Of a stretch of DNA of 64,000 nucleotides, positions 8,501 to 15,959 are shown piece by piece; position 1 is the stretch's first letter; every line of letters begins with the position of its first letter. The stretch spans positions 1 to 64,000 of the forward strand of contig CACZAM010000004.1 in NCBI GenBank assembly GCA_902779185.1. The letters run 5' to 3'. A model generated the notes under the pieces. That model had not been told where the DNA came from and did no database searches. It saw nothing but the letters and a program-made list of their open reading frames with translations. Source of the DNA: an uncultured Eubacteriales bacterium (lineage in GTDB: Bacteria; Bacillota; Clostridia; Peptostreptococcales; Anaerovoracaceae). Made by a program: the position numbers and the translations under genes.

Positions 8501-8988
8501 CCTCCGCGCGATGTATATTCGCCCGGAGACTCTGTGACTGCAGCTGCCTGATAGCCTGCTTCGGAAAGCTTCTTTCTGAGGTCATGCGGATCCACCCTGC
8601 TGCCTATAGCGACTTTTATGATGGAGCGAGTGAATCTTTCAGGGCATTCAGTCAGCTTGACGGCGGCGCTCACGGGCGCTATTACAGCGGTCATGCCGGC
8701 GCCCGTCTCCGGATCTGCATCCGGAGTACTGCCCGTCAGGGCAGTGAGCGCCTGAATCCTCTTTACGAGAGCCCCTCTGTCACGCGCCTCATACAGCACC
8801 TGCGTATCCTCTTCTTCAGGAAGCACTATCACATCCAGTTCAGGCATATAAAAAACGAGGTCGTCGGCCAGACGGGCTGCTGCCTGTCCGGACGGGACCA
8901 CCGCCAGAAGCTTATGCTTCTCTTTTATGCCTGCGGTCAGCATGTAAGCTGTTCTGCTGCCGCTGATGCCGCTGTGGTTAATTATCAT
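5578..8988 (-). CDS. mfd: Transcription-repair coupling factor Mfd
   Basis: An 1136-residue protein of normal Mfd length. It removes RNA polymerase stalled at lesions and recruits UvrA. Order of parts: N-terminal UvrB-homology region (about 1-300); CarD-like polymerase-interaction domain starting at HKGDYVVHEMHGIGRFEG (about 458); superfamily-2 translocase with Walker A GDVGYGKT (about 613), DEEQRFG (about 714), a QLRGRVGRSS motif and ELRGAGNILGE; then the C-terminal TRCF domain. The first 11 bases overlap the end of pth, so the two are coupled. The start has only a weak ribosome site, consistent with coupling. Confidence 0.98.
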   Translation of the reverse strand: MIINHSGISGSRTAYMLTAGIKEKHKLLAVVPSGQAAARLADDLVFYMPELDVIVLPEEEDTQVLYEARDRGALVKRIQALTALTGSTPDADPETGAGMTAVIAPVSAAVKLTECPERFTRSIIKVAIGSRVDPHDLRKKLSEAGYQAAAVTESPGEYTSRGGILDMYSPAMETALRIEFFDDEIDSIRTFDVETQRSIDQLSEAVLVPAAEFIPNNEEKEKALAAVMKEYDRMLRRFKKEHARPDVADGRIDAVESYRGRIKDIFETSTGSQLYADLLAYFDVEKCRLWDYATGASIAVCDPAAIMSSMPESVKDEDFFGIYSNAYGITSKRDVDIYTPFPETVPGVERFDSIDNVRSRQIAPFNGHIELFASEVGRMASGGYKIIIAAGSDERNERVREYLEIAEVSGDISYRSGSLSGGFIMDDDKICFISGQDIFSGAIRPPRRKAKRKSSKDSISFSDLHKGDYVVHEMHGIGRFEGIKPVTADGTTRDYLLIRYAGTDMLYIPTEQLDVIQKYIGNSGNPPALSRLSGTSWKRTRERARKAAMEIAEDLIKLYAKRQAEGGYAFGPDTVWQAEFEEGFPYVETDDQLRATEEIKEDMEKPLPMDRLLCGDVGYGKTEVAARAVFKCISEGKQAAILAPTTLLVNQHYHNLRERFDKFPFEIEELSRFKSKTALSKTVKGIKSGRVDLVIGTHRLLSDDVRFKDLGLLVVDEEQRFGVRHKEKIKELKSSIDVLTLSATPIPRTLNMSLTGIKDISLIEEPPGDRFPVHTYVTPYDEEILRNAITRELARGGQVFVVNNRITGINQVAETVSSLVPQAIVGIGHGRMHEEDLENTMLDFIEGRINVLVATTIIENGIDIPNANTMIILNADRFGLAQLYQLRGRVGRSSRLAYAYLMYQPGKVLTEIARKRLAAIREFTEFGAGFKLAMRDLELRGAGNILGEAQSGHIESIGYELYCKEIDRAVRQLKGEDVGEARSDITIDLPLHASIPADYIPDESLRLEAYRRIAGILDSDDAMDVIDELTDRYGDVPEDALELINVAEMRAHAEYLGISDINRTDRWVNIKFAQGVKVHPFVFVMAKSEYGDRIVLTDGRATVLKYNMGKELDTALLLALLRFLRAAKEDSKQFES

Positions 8989-9613
8989 TCGTATTCTTTG
9001 CTATCACGTGATTGTGCCTGTTCATGGCGTTGTCTACGCCGATGGCTATGATGTCCCTGACCGCATCCGCCGCTTCAGCCGCAGCCTTCTGCAGCAGTTT
9101 CTTTTCGGCCTCAGGCACCTTGCCTATCACCCTGTCAACCAGGTCTTCGCCCGATTCAGCGGCACCGACCCCTATTCTTATTCTTATAAAATCCTTAGTA
9201 CCCAGCTCCTGCACAACACTCTTCATGCCGTTGTGCGTGCCGGCGCCGCCCGACTTTCTTATACGTATCGAGCCTGCCGGCAGGTCTATGTCATCATATA
9301 TAACGATGAGATTTTCAGGAGCAACATCAAAATACATCGCCGCTTCTCTTACGGCGATGCCGCTTCTGTTCATATAAGTCTCAGGCTTCACAAGTATCAC
9401 CTTCTTTCCGGCTATGGTGCCACGCCCGAAAAGTGAATGGAACTTGCTCCGCCTCACCTCAATATTCTCATTCGAAGAAAGCACATCTATGGCTTTATAC
9501 CCCATATTGTGCCTTGTTTCTTCGTATTCCTTACCGGGATTCCCAAGCCCCGCTATGACATACGTATCCTTAGCGAATCCCGGCTCATCTTTACTTCTTC
9601 TGAAAAGTCCCAT
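8978..9613 (-). CDS. pth: Peptidyl-tRNA hydrolase
   Basis: A 211-residue enzyme that releases peptides from peptidyl-tRNA dropped by the ribosome. Seen are GLGNPGKEYEETRHNMGY with the catalytic His, the KPETYMNRSG substrate-binding motif, IYDDIDLPAGSIRIRKSGG and GTHNGMKS. It is slightly longer than average because of a 15-residue N-terminal head (MGLFRRSKDEPGFAK). It lies 8 bases after prs and overlaps mfd, as in the Bacillus prs-ctc-pth-mfd cluster but without ctc. Confidence 0.97.
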   Translation of the reverse strand: MGLFRRSKDEPGFAKDTYVIAGLGNPGKEYEETRHNMGYKAIDVLSSNENIEVRRSKFHSLFGRGTIAGKKVILVKPETYMNRSGIAVREAAMYFDVAPENLIVIYDDIDLPAGSIRIRKSGGAGTHNGMKSVVQELGTKDFIRIRIGVGAAESGEDLVDRVIGKVPEAEKKLLQKAAAEAADAVRDIIAIGVDNAMNRHNHVIAKNTNDN

Positions 9614-9621
9614 TAATGCTA

Positions 9622-10587
9622 TTAGTTTCCGAACATTACGGAGATCGGCTTGTTTGAGTATACTCTTGAGATGGTCTCCGCGAAAATGTGCCCTACCGAG
9701 AGAACTGTGAACTTCTTCAGTTTCTTCTCTTCAGGAATAGGGATAGTGTTGAGCAGCACCATCTCCTTGATCGGGCTTGCCTCGATGCGCTCGATAGCCG
9801 GACCTGACAGAACGGCGTGTGTAGCGCATGCGTATACGCTCTTCGCTCCGAGGTCGTCAAGTGCCTTTGCGGCGTTGCAGATAGTGCCGGCAGTATCGAT
9901 GAGGTCGTCAAGGATGATGCAGTTTTTGTCCTTTACATCACCGATGATGTTCATGATCTCACTCTTGTTAGGCTCAGGACGCCTCTTGTCGATAATGGCG
10001 ATCGGGCAGTTGAAAGGCTTGGCCATGTTGCGGGCTCTTGTTACCGAACCATGGTCAGGCGATACTATAACCAGATCATCGAGGTCCTTTAGCTTAAAAT
10101 AGTCTGTCAGCATCGGCTGCCCCAGCATGTGGTCTACAGGAATATCGAAGAATCCCTGTTCCTGTGATGCGTGAAGATCCATGGTAATGACTCTGTCAAT
10201 ACCGGCAGCCGTCATCATGTTGGCGACCAGCTTTGATGTGATCGGATCTCTCGCCTTTGCCTTGCGATCCTGCCTTGCGTATCCGTAATATGGCATAACA
10301 GCGGTAACGCTGTTGCATGAAGCTCTCTTCAAAGCATCTGTCATGATAAGAAGCTCCATGAGATTGTCGTTTACAGGATCACATGTTGACTGCAATATGA
10401 AACAATCCTTACCTCTGACGGATTCCCAGATGCTTACACTGGTCTCACCGTCGCTGAACCTAGTTACAGTGGATTTCCCCAGTTCAATACCCATGTGTTC
10501 GGCAATTTCCTGCGCGAGTTCCGGATGGGAATTGCAGGTAAAAAGCCTGAGATTGGAAAATGCTTCGCTTGTCATATTGCGTATCAT
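9622..10587 (-). CDS. prs: Ribose-phosphate pyrophosphokinase
   Basis: A 321-residue PRPP synthetase making 5-phosphoribosyl-1-pyrophosphate from ribose 5-phosphate and ATP for nucleotide, histidine and tryptophan synthesis. Motifs: FSDGETSV (ribose loop region), YYGYARQDRKAKARDPIT flexible loop, VITMDLHASQEQGFFD metal-binding motif, and the PRPP loop IILDDLIDTAGT. Start chosen at 10587, with GGGAG ten bases upstream. It sits between murC and pth in one transcription unit. Confidence 0.97.
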   Translation of the reverse strand: MIRNMTSEAFSNLRLFTCNSHPELAQEIAEHMGIELGKSTVTRFSDGETSVSIWESVRGKDCFILQSTCDPVNDNLMELLIMTDALKRASCNSVTAVMPYYGYARQDRKAKARDPITSKLVANMMTAAGIDRVITMDLHASQEQGFFDIPVDHMLGQPMLTDYFKLKDLDDLVIVSPDHGSVTRARNMAKPFNCPIAIIDKRRPEPNKSEIMNIIGDVKDKNCIILDDLIDTAGTICNAAKALDDLGAKSVYACATHAVLSGPAIERIEASPIKEMVLLNTIPIPEEKKLKKFTVLSVGHIFAETISRVYSNKPISVMFGN

Positions 10588-10627
10588 GGCGCTGAATCTC
10601 CCTTCTTTTGCGTCCTGAATTACTTTT

Positions 10628-12007
10628 TTATTCGTCCTTGTGCAGCAGCATGTCTCCTACTTTGTAGACATCTCCGGCACCCATCGTCATCACGATGTCG
10701 TCCTTACCGGCGAATTTCTCAATATATCTCACTATATCCTCAAAATCCTTTACGTAATAAACCGGTTTGTCAGGGTGTTTCGCCTTCATTGCAGTTACGA
10801 GCTTGTACGAAGAAATATTGTAAACATCCTTCTCACGCGCTGCATAAATGTCGGTAATTATAACTACATCCGCATCAATGAATGAGTCAACGAACTCGTT
10901 GAAAAGCGCTTTCGTTCTGGTGTATGTATGCGGCTGGAATATGAGCCAGAGCTTGTTGTGTTTCACATTCTTAGCAGCCGAAAGTGTAGCCTTTATCTCA
11001 GTAGGATGGTGAGCGTAGTCATCGATCACTTTAACGCCCTTGTTCGTAGTACCGACGAAGTCAAACCTGCGGTTCGCTCCGCTGTACTCTTTAAGAGTTG
11101 CCTGAATGACAGGAATATCAACGCCCAGATACGTTGCAGTCACGAATGCCGCCATTGCGTTAAGCACATTGTGTTCTCCCGGCACATTGAGCTCTATGGT
11201 AGCTGCTATATTGCCTTTATGACAGATGTCAAACACAGGGAAACCGTTCTCATTGAACTTGATATTCTCCGCATAGAAGTCATTGCTTTCGCTGTATCCG
11301 TATGTGATCTTGTTGTTGTGATCCTTCAGGATGCTTCTTACGAACGGATTGTCACCGAAAGCTATGATTATGCCGTGCGGCGGTATCTGTTCGACGAAAG
11401 TGCTGAACGACTGCACAATGTGATCCATCGTCTTGAAGTAGTCAAGGTGGTCGGAATCAATGTTGAGGATGACCCCTATGCTCGGCTTCAGCTGCAGGAA
11501 GCTGTCCATGTACTCGCACGCTTCTGTTACGAAATACTTTGTGCCGCCTATCTCAACATTGCCGTTGATCTGAGGCAGATTTCCGCCGACTAGTATGGTC
11601 GGCTTGTACTCCGCATTTCTAAGAATAAGAGAGGTCATGGATGTGACAGTAGTCTTGCCGTGTGTTCCGCAGATGGCTACCGAATTCTCATAGTCGTCCA
11701 TTATCATTCCGAGGACCTGAGCTCTAGAGAACATAGGGATCCCAAGCTCCTTCGCTCTTATGACCTCAGGATTCTCATCGGAAACTGCCGCCGAATAAAC
11801 GATGGCATCGACATCCTCGACATTCTCAGGTTTGTGCTCTGTGAATACTTTTATCCCCAGATATTCAAGATGCCTGGTGACTTTAGACGGATGTATGTCA
11901 GTACCGCTGACGATATACCCCCTGTCGCGGAGTATCTCGGCAACTGCAGACAGTCCAATGCCGCCAATTCCCAGGCAATGTACTCGTTTATATTTGCTGA
12001 AATCCAT
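10628..12007 (-). CDS. murC: UDP-N-acetylmuramate--L-alanine ligase MurC
   Basis: A 459-residue Mur ligase adding L-Ala to UDP-MurNAc in the cytoplasmic stage of peptidoglycan synthesis. It has the N-terminal Rossmann motif HCLGIGGIGLSAVAE, the ATP loop CGTHGKTTVTSM, the NIDSDHLDYF motif and the DDYAHHPTEIKA signature of MurC. The start at 12007 is preferred because AGGAG lies ten bases before this ATG; a GTG at 12031 in the same frame would overlap that site. First gene of the leftward core operon, with a promoter at 12049-12077. Confidence 0.97.
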   Translation of the reverse strand: MDFSKYKRVHCLGIGGIGLSAVAEILRDRGYIVSGTDIHPSKVTRHLEYLGIKVFTEHKPENVEDVDAIVYSAAVSDENPEVIRAKELGIPMFSRAQVLGMIMDDYENSVAICGTHGKTTVTSMTSLILRNAEYKPTILVGGNLPQINGNVEIGGTKYFVTEACEYMDSFLQLKPSIGVILNIDSDHLDYFKTMDHIVQSFSTFVEQIPPHGIIIAFGDNPFVRSILKDHNNKITYGYSESNDFYAENIKFNENGFPVFDICHKGNIAATIELNVPGEHNVLNAMAAFVTATYLGVDIPVIQATLKEYSGANRRFDFVGTTNKGVKVIDDYAHHPTEIKATLSAAKNVKHNKLWLIFQPHTYTRTKALFNEFVDSFIDADVVIITDIYAAREKDVYNISSYKLVTAMKAKHPDKPVYYVKDFEDIVRYIEKFAGKDDIVMTMGAGDVYKVGDMLLHKDE

Positions 12008-12048
12008 ATGGTTAAAATCTCCTGAATTCACGCTATAGCCTATTCAAT

Positions 12049-12077
12049 ATTATATGGCAAAGACCCTTTGTATTCAA
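12049..12077 (-). promoter_or_regulatory. murC operon promoter
   Basis: Minus-strand TTGAAT (12072-12077), a 17-base spacer and a perfect TATAAT (12049-12054), about 40 bases before the murC start. It probably drives murC-prs-pth-mfd. Confidence 0.75.
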
Positions 12078-12181
12078 CCAGTCTGAGCTCTTAATTAAGT
12101 TTACATTCGAGTTTTAAATTAAATGCACATCCGTTTTAGCAGGGTCTCCGCTATTGAGAATTTTTATGATTTGGAGATAGG

Positions 12182-12211
12182 CTGATAAATGATCGTGCAA
12201 TGTAATATAAT
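12182..12211 (+). promoter_or_regulatory. Possible promoter of the cysteine-desulfurase-like gene
   Basis: A perfect TATAAT (12206-12211) preceded at 18 bases by a weak CTGATA (12182-12187), divergent from the murC promoter and 50 bases before the ATG. The -35 is poor, so this is tentative. Confidence 0.4.
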
Positions 12212-12260
12212 GTAATTGGATGATAATGTTTTGAGGGAGCTATTACAAAGGATATTACAC

Positions 12261-13418
12261 ATGGAAAAGATTTATCTTGATAACGGCGCAACTTCCTTCC
12301 CTAAGCCGAGAGAAGTCGCGGACGCTGTTTACGAATACATGACCAGCATCGGAGCCAACATCAACCGCGGCGGCTATCAGGTGGCATACGATCTCGAGGG
12401 CACAGTCTTTGAGACACGCGAAATGCTCATGGAGATGTTCGGGGGCTCAGACTGCAAGAACGTGGTATTCACCAAGAACGTCACAGAGTCGCTGAACGTG
12501 GTCCTCAAGGGTCTGCTCAAGCCGGGCGATCACATACTCTGCTCCTCCATGGAACATAACGCAGTGATGAGGCCGCTCGTGCAGCTTGCAAAAAAGGGCG
12601 TGGAATTCGACAGGATACCCGGCACGGAATGCGGCGAGCTTGTACTTGACGCAGTCGAAGACATGATCAAAGAGAACACTGTCGCGATCGTAATGACTCA
12701 CGCCAGCAATCTTGTCGGCACACTCAATCCTCTTAAAGAAGTCGGTGAGATTTGCCGGAAGCACGGCCTGAAGTTCATTGTGGATTCGGCGCAGAGCGCA
12801 GGCATCATACCAATAGACATGAAAGAGATGCATATTGACGCGCTTTGCTTCACAGGACACAAGTCGCTTCTAGGACCTCAGGGCATCGGCGGATTCATTC
12901 TCGATGAAGGCATGATCAGTCTTATCGATCCTCTCCTCTCCGGAGGCACCGGTTCCATCAGCCACACGGAAGAGATCCCTGACTTCATGCCTGACAGATT
13001 CGAGCCCGGCACGATGAACATCCCGGGAATAGTCGGACTGCACGCGAGTCTGAAATGGATAAAAGAAAAAGGACTCGATGCCATTGCGGCACACGAGCTC
13101 GGTCTTACTAAAAGATTTCTTGACGGACTCCTTCCTCTTGAGGAAGCCGGCAAGCTGAAGATAATCGGACTCAAAGGTATCGAAGGCCGCACAGGTGTTG
13201 TATCGATACAGACTCTCGGCGTCGACTGCGCTGATGCAGCCTTCAGGCTGGACTTTGAATATGGCATAGAGACGAGGGTCGGGCTGCATTGCGCGCCAAA
13301 CGCACACAAAACGCTCGGCACTTACCCGACCGGAACTGTGCGTTTCAGCTTCGGAAACTTCAATACCGAAGCTGACGTCGACGCCGCCATCAAGGCTCTG
13401 ACCGAGATCTGCGGCTAA
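12261..13418 (+). CDS. Class V aminotransferase, cysteine desulfurase family
   Basis: A 385-residue PLP enzyme. Motifs: YLDNGATSFPKP at the N-terminus, SSMEHNAVMRPL (PLP-stacking His), HASNLVGTLNPL, VDSAQSAG, and the Schiff-base lysine in CFTGHKSLLGPQG. The family, often labelled SufS-like or cysteine desulfurase-like, takes sulfur from cysteine, but this subgroup has no assigned partner. No iron-sulfur scaffold gene is adjacent, so a role in tRNA thiolation or selenium metabolism is equally possible; mnmA, which needs a sulfur donor, is 6 kb away. ATG at 12261 has AAAGGA upstream; the longer frame from 12216 lacks a site. Confidence 0.88.
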   Translation: MEKIYLDNGATSFPKPREVADAVYEYMTSIGANINRGGYQVAYDLEGTVFETREMLMEMFGGSDCKNVVFTKNVTESLNVVLKGLLKPGDHILCSSMEHNAVMRPLVQLAKKGVEFDRIPGTECGELVLDAVEDMIKENTVAIVMTHASNLVGTLNPLKEVGEICRKHGLKFIVDSAQSAGIIPIDMKEMHIDALCFTGHKSLLGPQGIGGFILDEGMISLIDPLLSGGTGSISHTEEIPDFMPDRFEPGTMNIPGIVGLHASLKWIKEKGLDAIAAHELGLTKRFLDGLLPLEEAGKLKIIGLKGIEGRTGVVSIQTLGVDCADAAFRLDFEYGIETRVGLHCAPNAHKTLGTYPTGTVRFSFGNFNTEADVDAAIKALTEICG

Positions 13419-13441
13419 ACGCATACTCTTTAACTATAAAG

Positions 13442-13467
13442 CCTGGGCTTGATGCCCGGGTTTTTCT
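13442..13467 (+). terminator. Terminator between converging genes
   Basis: A seven-pair stem (13442-13448 with 13454-13460) and 5-base loop, then TTTTTCTT on plus. It ends the class V aminotransferase transcript; the convergent lyase gene stops at 13467, so the stem may act in both directions. Confidence 0.85.
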
Positions 13468-14783
13468 TACTTTATGCTTTCTTTCAGTGCATTTATGATC
13501 CTGTCGGCGGCGGTCTCGATGTTTTCACGGCAGGTCGCCAGGTTCACTCTGATGCAGCCGGCATATTCGCCGCCGCCGAACCATGCGCCATAGTCCACTG
13601 CTATCCCGCATTCGTCCTCCATAAAATGCTGCATCGCGGCTACAGCGGATTTCATCTTGTCCGCATTCGACACATTTGTATCTGCCATTTTTGCATCAAC
13701 TCCATCTGCATCTGCTGTATTTGCATCCATAGAATCCGAACTGTTATCTTTCGCTGCTTTTGCAATGATCCTGTCAATATAAGCGCTCAGATCTATCCAG
13801 AGCAGATAGGTTCCCTCGTGATTGGCAACTCTGACATCAGGAAGTTCTGCCTCAAGCCTGCTGCGGAGATACCTGTAATTGCCCTCGATCACTCCAAGAA
13901 GCGCATCGAACCACGGCCGCCCTTCCTCGTATGCAGCCTGGACAGCAATGTATCCGAAAGCGTTTCCGCCGTTAATTCTTATACCCGTTGCGAACTTGTC
14001 CCATGCGGCACGAAGGCCCTCATCCGGAATGATAACAATAGAGTTCTGAACAGCAGCCAGGTTGAACGTCTTAGTCGCGGCTGTCAGTGTTACGAGGATA
14101 TCATCGTATGCGCCGGCTTCGTCCCCTGCTGTAGCTGAAGGGACATGCTTGTAACCGCTCATAACTATATCCTGATGGATCTCATCAGAAATCACGTACA
14201 CCCCATGCTTTTTACAGATGTCGAGCATGCGGCGGATTTCGTCTTTCTTCCAGACGCGGCCGACCGGGTTATGCGGCGAGCAGAAAATGAACGCCTTTAC
14301 ATCTTCGCGGACTATCGTTTCTTCGAAACCCTCATAGTCCATAACATAGCCGGCATCTGTATGCAGCAGCGGGCAGTTCACCAGGCGCCTTCCGTTGTTT
14401 TCAATAGCCCTCATGAACGGATAATAAACAGGCTGCATGATTGCGACAGCCTCCCCCTCACCGGCCAGGATCTGTACCAGCCAGTTGAATGCAGGCACAA
14501 CGCCCGGAGCGAATCTCATCCATTCGCGCTTCACTTCATAGCCGTGGTATCTGCGTTCCCATTCGATGAATGCATTGTAGTAGCCGTCCGGAGGATTGTA
14601 GTAACCGAACGTACCGAGCTCTATATAGTCCGAGAGTCTGCGGCGAACACATTCCGGCACCTGAAAATCCATGTCTGCGACCCACATCGCCAGCAGGTCG
14701 CCCCTGCTGAACGTTTTCTCGAGGCCATCCCATTTGAAGCAGTCTGTATTTCTTCTGTCTACGTATTTGAGCATACTCATCAT
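13467..14783 (-). CDS. PatB/MalY-type PLP-dependent C-S lyase (aminotransferase class I fold)
   Basis: A 438-residue fold-type I PLP enzyme of the PatB/MalY group, which typically cleaves cystathionine or cysteine conjugates. Visible: MWVADMDFQVPECV, YYNPPDGYY, FCSPHNPVGRVW, DEIHQDIV and the lysine context TAATKTFNLAAVQ, then NLATCRENIETA near the end. The family is usually about 390 residues; the excess is a low-complexity insert at about 343-385, rich in Ala, Asp, Asn, Met and Thr, just after the LLWIDLS strand. It overlaps DUF1847 by 4 bases (ATGA), suggesting joint expression. Confidence 0.85.
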   Translation of the reverse strand: MMSMLKYVDRRNTDCFKWDGLEKTFSRGDLLAMWVADMDFQVPECVRRRLSDYIELGTFGYYNPPDGYYNAFIEWERRYHGYEVKREWMRFAPGVVPAFNWLVQILAGEGEAVAIMQPVYYPFMRAIENNGRRLVNCPLLHTDAGYVMDYEGFEETIVREDVKAFIFCSPHNPVGRVWKKDEIRRMLDICKKHGVYVISDEIHQDIVMSGYKHVPSATAGDEAGAYDDILVTLTAATKTFNLAAVQNSIVIIPDEGLRAAWDKFATGIRINGGNAFGYIAVQAAYEEGRPWFDALLGVIEGNYRYLRSRLEAELPDVRVANHEGTYLLWIDLSAYIDRIIAKAAKDNSSDSMDANTADADGVDAKMADTNVSNADKMKSAVAAMQHFMEDECGIAVDYGAWFGGGEYAGCIRVNLATCRENIETAADRIINALKESIK

Positions 14784-15421
14784 TTATCATCCTTCATGAG
14801 TTTCTTGTAATAAGAGCCGATCTGGTAAAGAGCGCCGACAGGATTATGAGCAAGAACTCTGTCCTTGGCAACAAGCGTTGTGACCAGAGCTTCCGAATAC
14901 TTATAGAACAGGCTGTCGTGTCCGACGCACAGACCCATTACTACATTGAAATTGGTCCCTGCCTCGTTGAGGACCTCAGCCTGCATGATAGGATTGCACA
15001 TTACAAAGCCTGTGTTGACCATGTCTTCTTCAGCCACGCCTACAGACTTTTTCTCGAAGGAGCCTATCTTGCATGCTGCCCCGTACACCTCAAAGCCATG
15101 CTTTCTGAGAATGCGGGCAAGCACACGGCTCTCCTCGAGAAGTCCTACGCAGGTCGCGATACCGATCTTATGAAAGCCCATCCTTTTCGCAAATTCAACG
15201 AGTTCCTGCACACGCGTATACCTGAGATAGAATTCATTTTCTATCTCTGCCGAGATCACAGATACCTTTCTGTTTTCCTCCTCCTCGTAGAGTTTCCTGA
15301 CCTTTTCGATGGTTTCGGCGGAAAGCCCTGTAGTAACGCAGAATTCCGGGTATTCCTTATCCCTCGTCTGGCAGTTTTTCACACCGCAGTCCACGCATGA
15401 CAGCTTGCGATCATCATTCAT
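14780..15421 (-). CDS. DUF1847 metal-binding protein
   Basis: A 213-residue protein typical of DUF1847: N-terminal CVDCGVKNCQ cysteine cluster, a central IGIATCVGLLEESRVLA segment, GAACKIGSFEKK, FVMCNPIMQAEVLN and GLCVGHDSLF. The many conserved cysteines (about ten) suggest a metal or iron-sulfur site. The function is not established; it is common in anaerobes. It overlaps the PatB-type lyase by 4 bases, which hints at a link with sulfur amino-acid metabolism (inference). Confidence 0.8.
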   Translation of the reverse strand: MNDDRKLSCVDCGVKNCQTRDKEYPEFCVTTGLSAETIEKVRKLYEEEENRKVSVISAEIENEFYLRYTRVQELVEFAKRMGFHKIGIATCVGLLEESRVLARILRKHGFEVYGAACKIGSFEKKSVGVAEEDMVNTGFVMCNPIMQAEVLNEAGTNFNVVMGLCVGHDSLFYKYSEALVTTLVAKDRVLAHNPVGALYQIGSYYKKLMKDDK

Positions 15422-15466
15422 TCCTGTCTTCCTCTCACAAAAGCAAAATGCGGATCGGTCCCGGAT

Positions 15467-15934
15467 TCAGCTTTTTATTTTCTCCTTCTGCGCGATGTCG
15501 TTGTTGTCCATGTCGCCCCTGTAAACGATGAATGTGTCGTACAGATATTCAAGGGTCAGGTTGAGTGCCATATTTAGACCTGTTACCAGGTATTCGTTCC
15601 AGCCCGCTGTCTCAGCGAGATAGTCGCCGAGAATGGTAGTCGCCGGAGTGAACACAAGATAGAATGCGAAAACCATCGCCATCGCGCGCGGAACGTTCTT
15701 TGTGGATTTGAAGGTGTAGCGTCTGTTGATCGTAAAATTCCACAGCACAGACGCTATCAGCGCTGTCAGATAGCATGGCCAGTATCTCAGGCCTGTCAGC
15801 TCATTCAGGGCGGTGAACAGCCCTATCTCGATTATTCCCGCAGAAGCGGAAATCAGAGCGAATTTGATCGCTCTGATGACTTCCTTGTTTTTCATTTTCA
15901 AATAGTTTCCTTTACTGTTATCAGAGTTGGCCAC
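15467..15934 (-). CDS. GtrA family membrane protein
   Basis: A 155-residue GtrA-like protein with four predicted transmembrane helices (about 20-40, 50-68, 85-105, 115-135) and the family words FALISASAGIIEIGLF and WNFTINRRYTF. GtrA proteins help transfer lipid-linked sugars or flip polyprenyl-sugar donors, usually beside a glycosyltransferase; none is adjacent here. The start is uncertain: GTG at 15934 has an AGAGGGG site, while ATG at 15895 begins the conserved part with AAAGGA 12 bases upstream. Confidence 0.82.
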   Translation of the reverse strand: MANSDNSKGNYLKMKNKEVIRAIKFALISASAGIIEIGLFTALNELTGLRYWPCYLTALIASVLWNFTINRRYTFKSTKNVPRAMAMVFAFYLVFTPATTILGDYLAETAGWNEYLVTGLNMALNLTLEYLYDTFIVYRGDMDNNDIAQKEKIKS

Positions 15935-15959
15935 ATGCCCCTCTTGATTTCCATTGATC

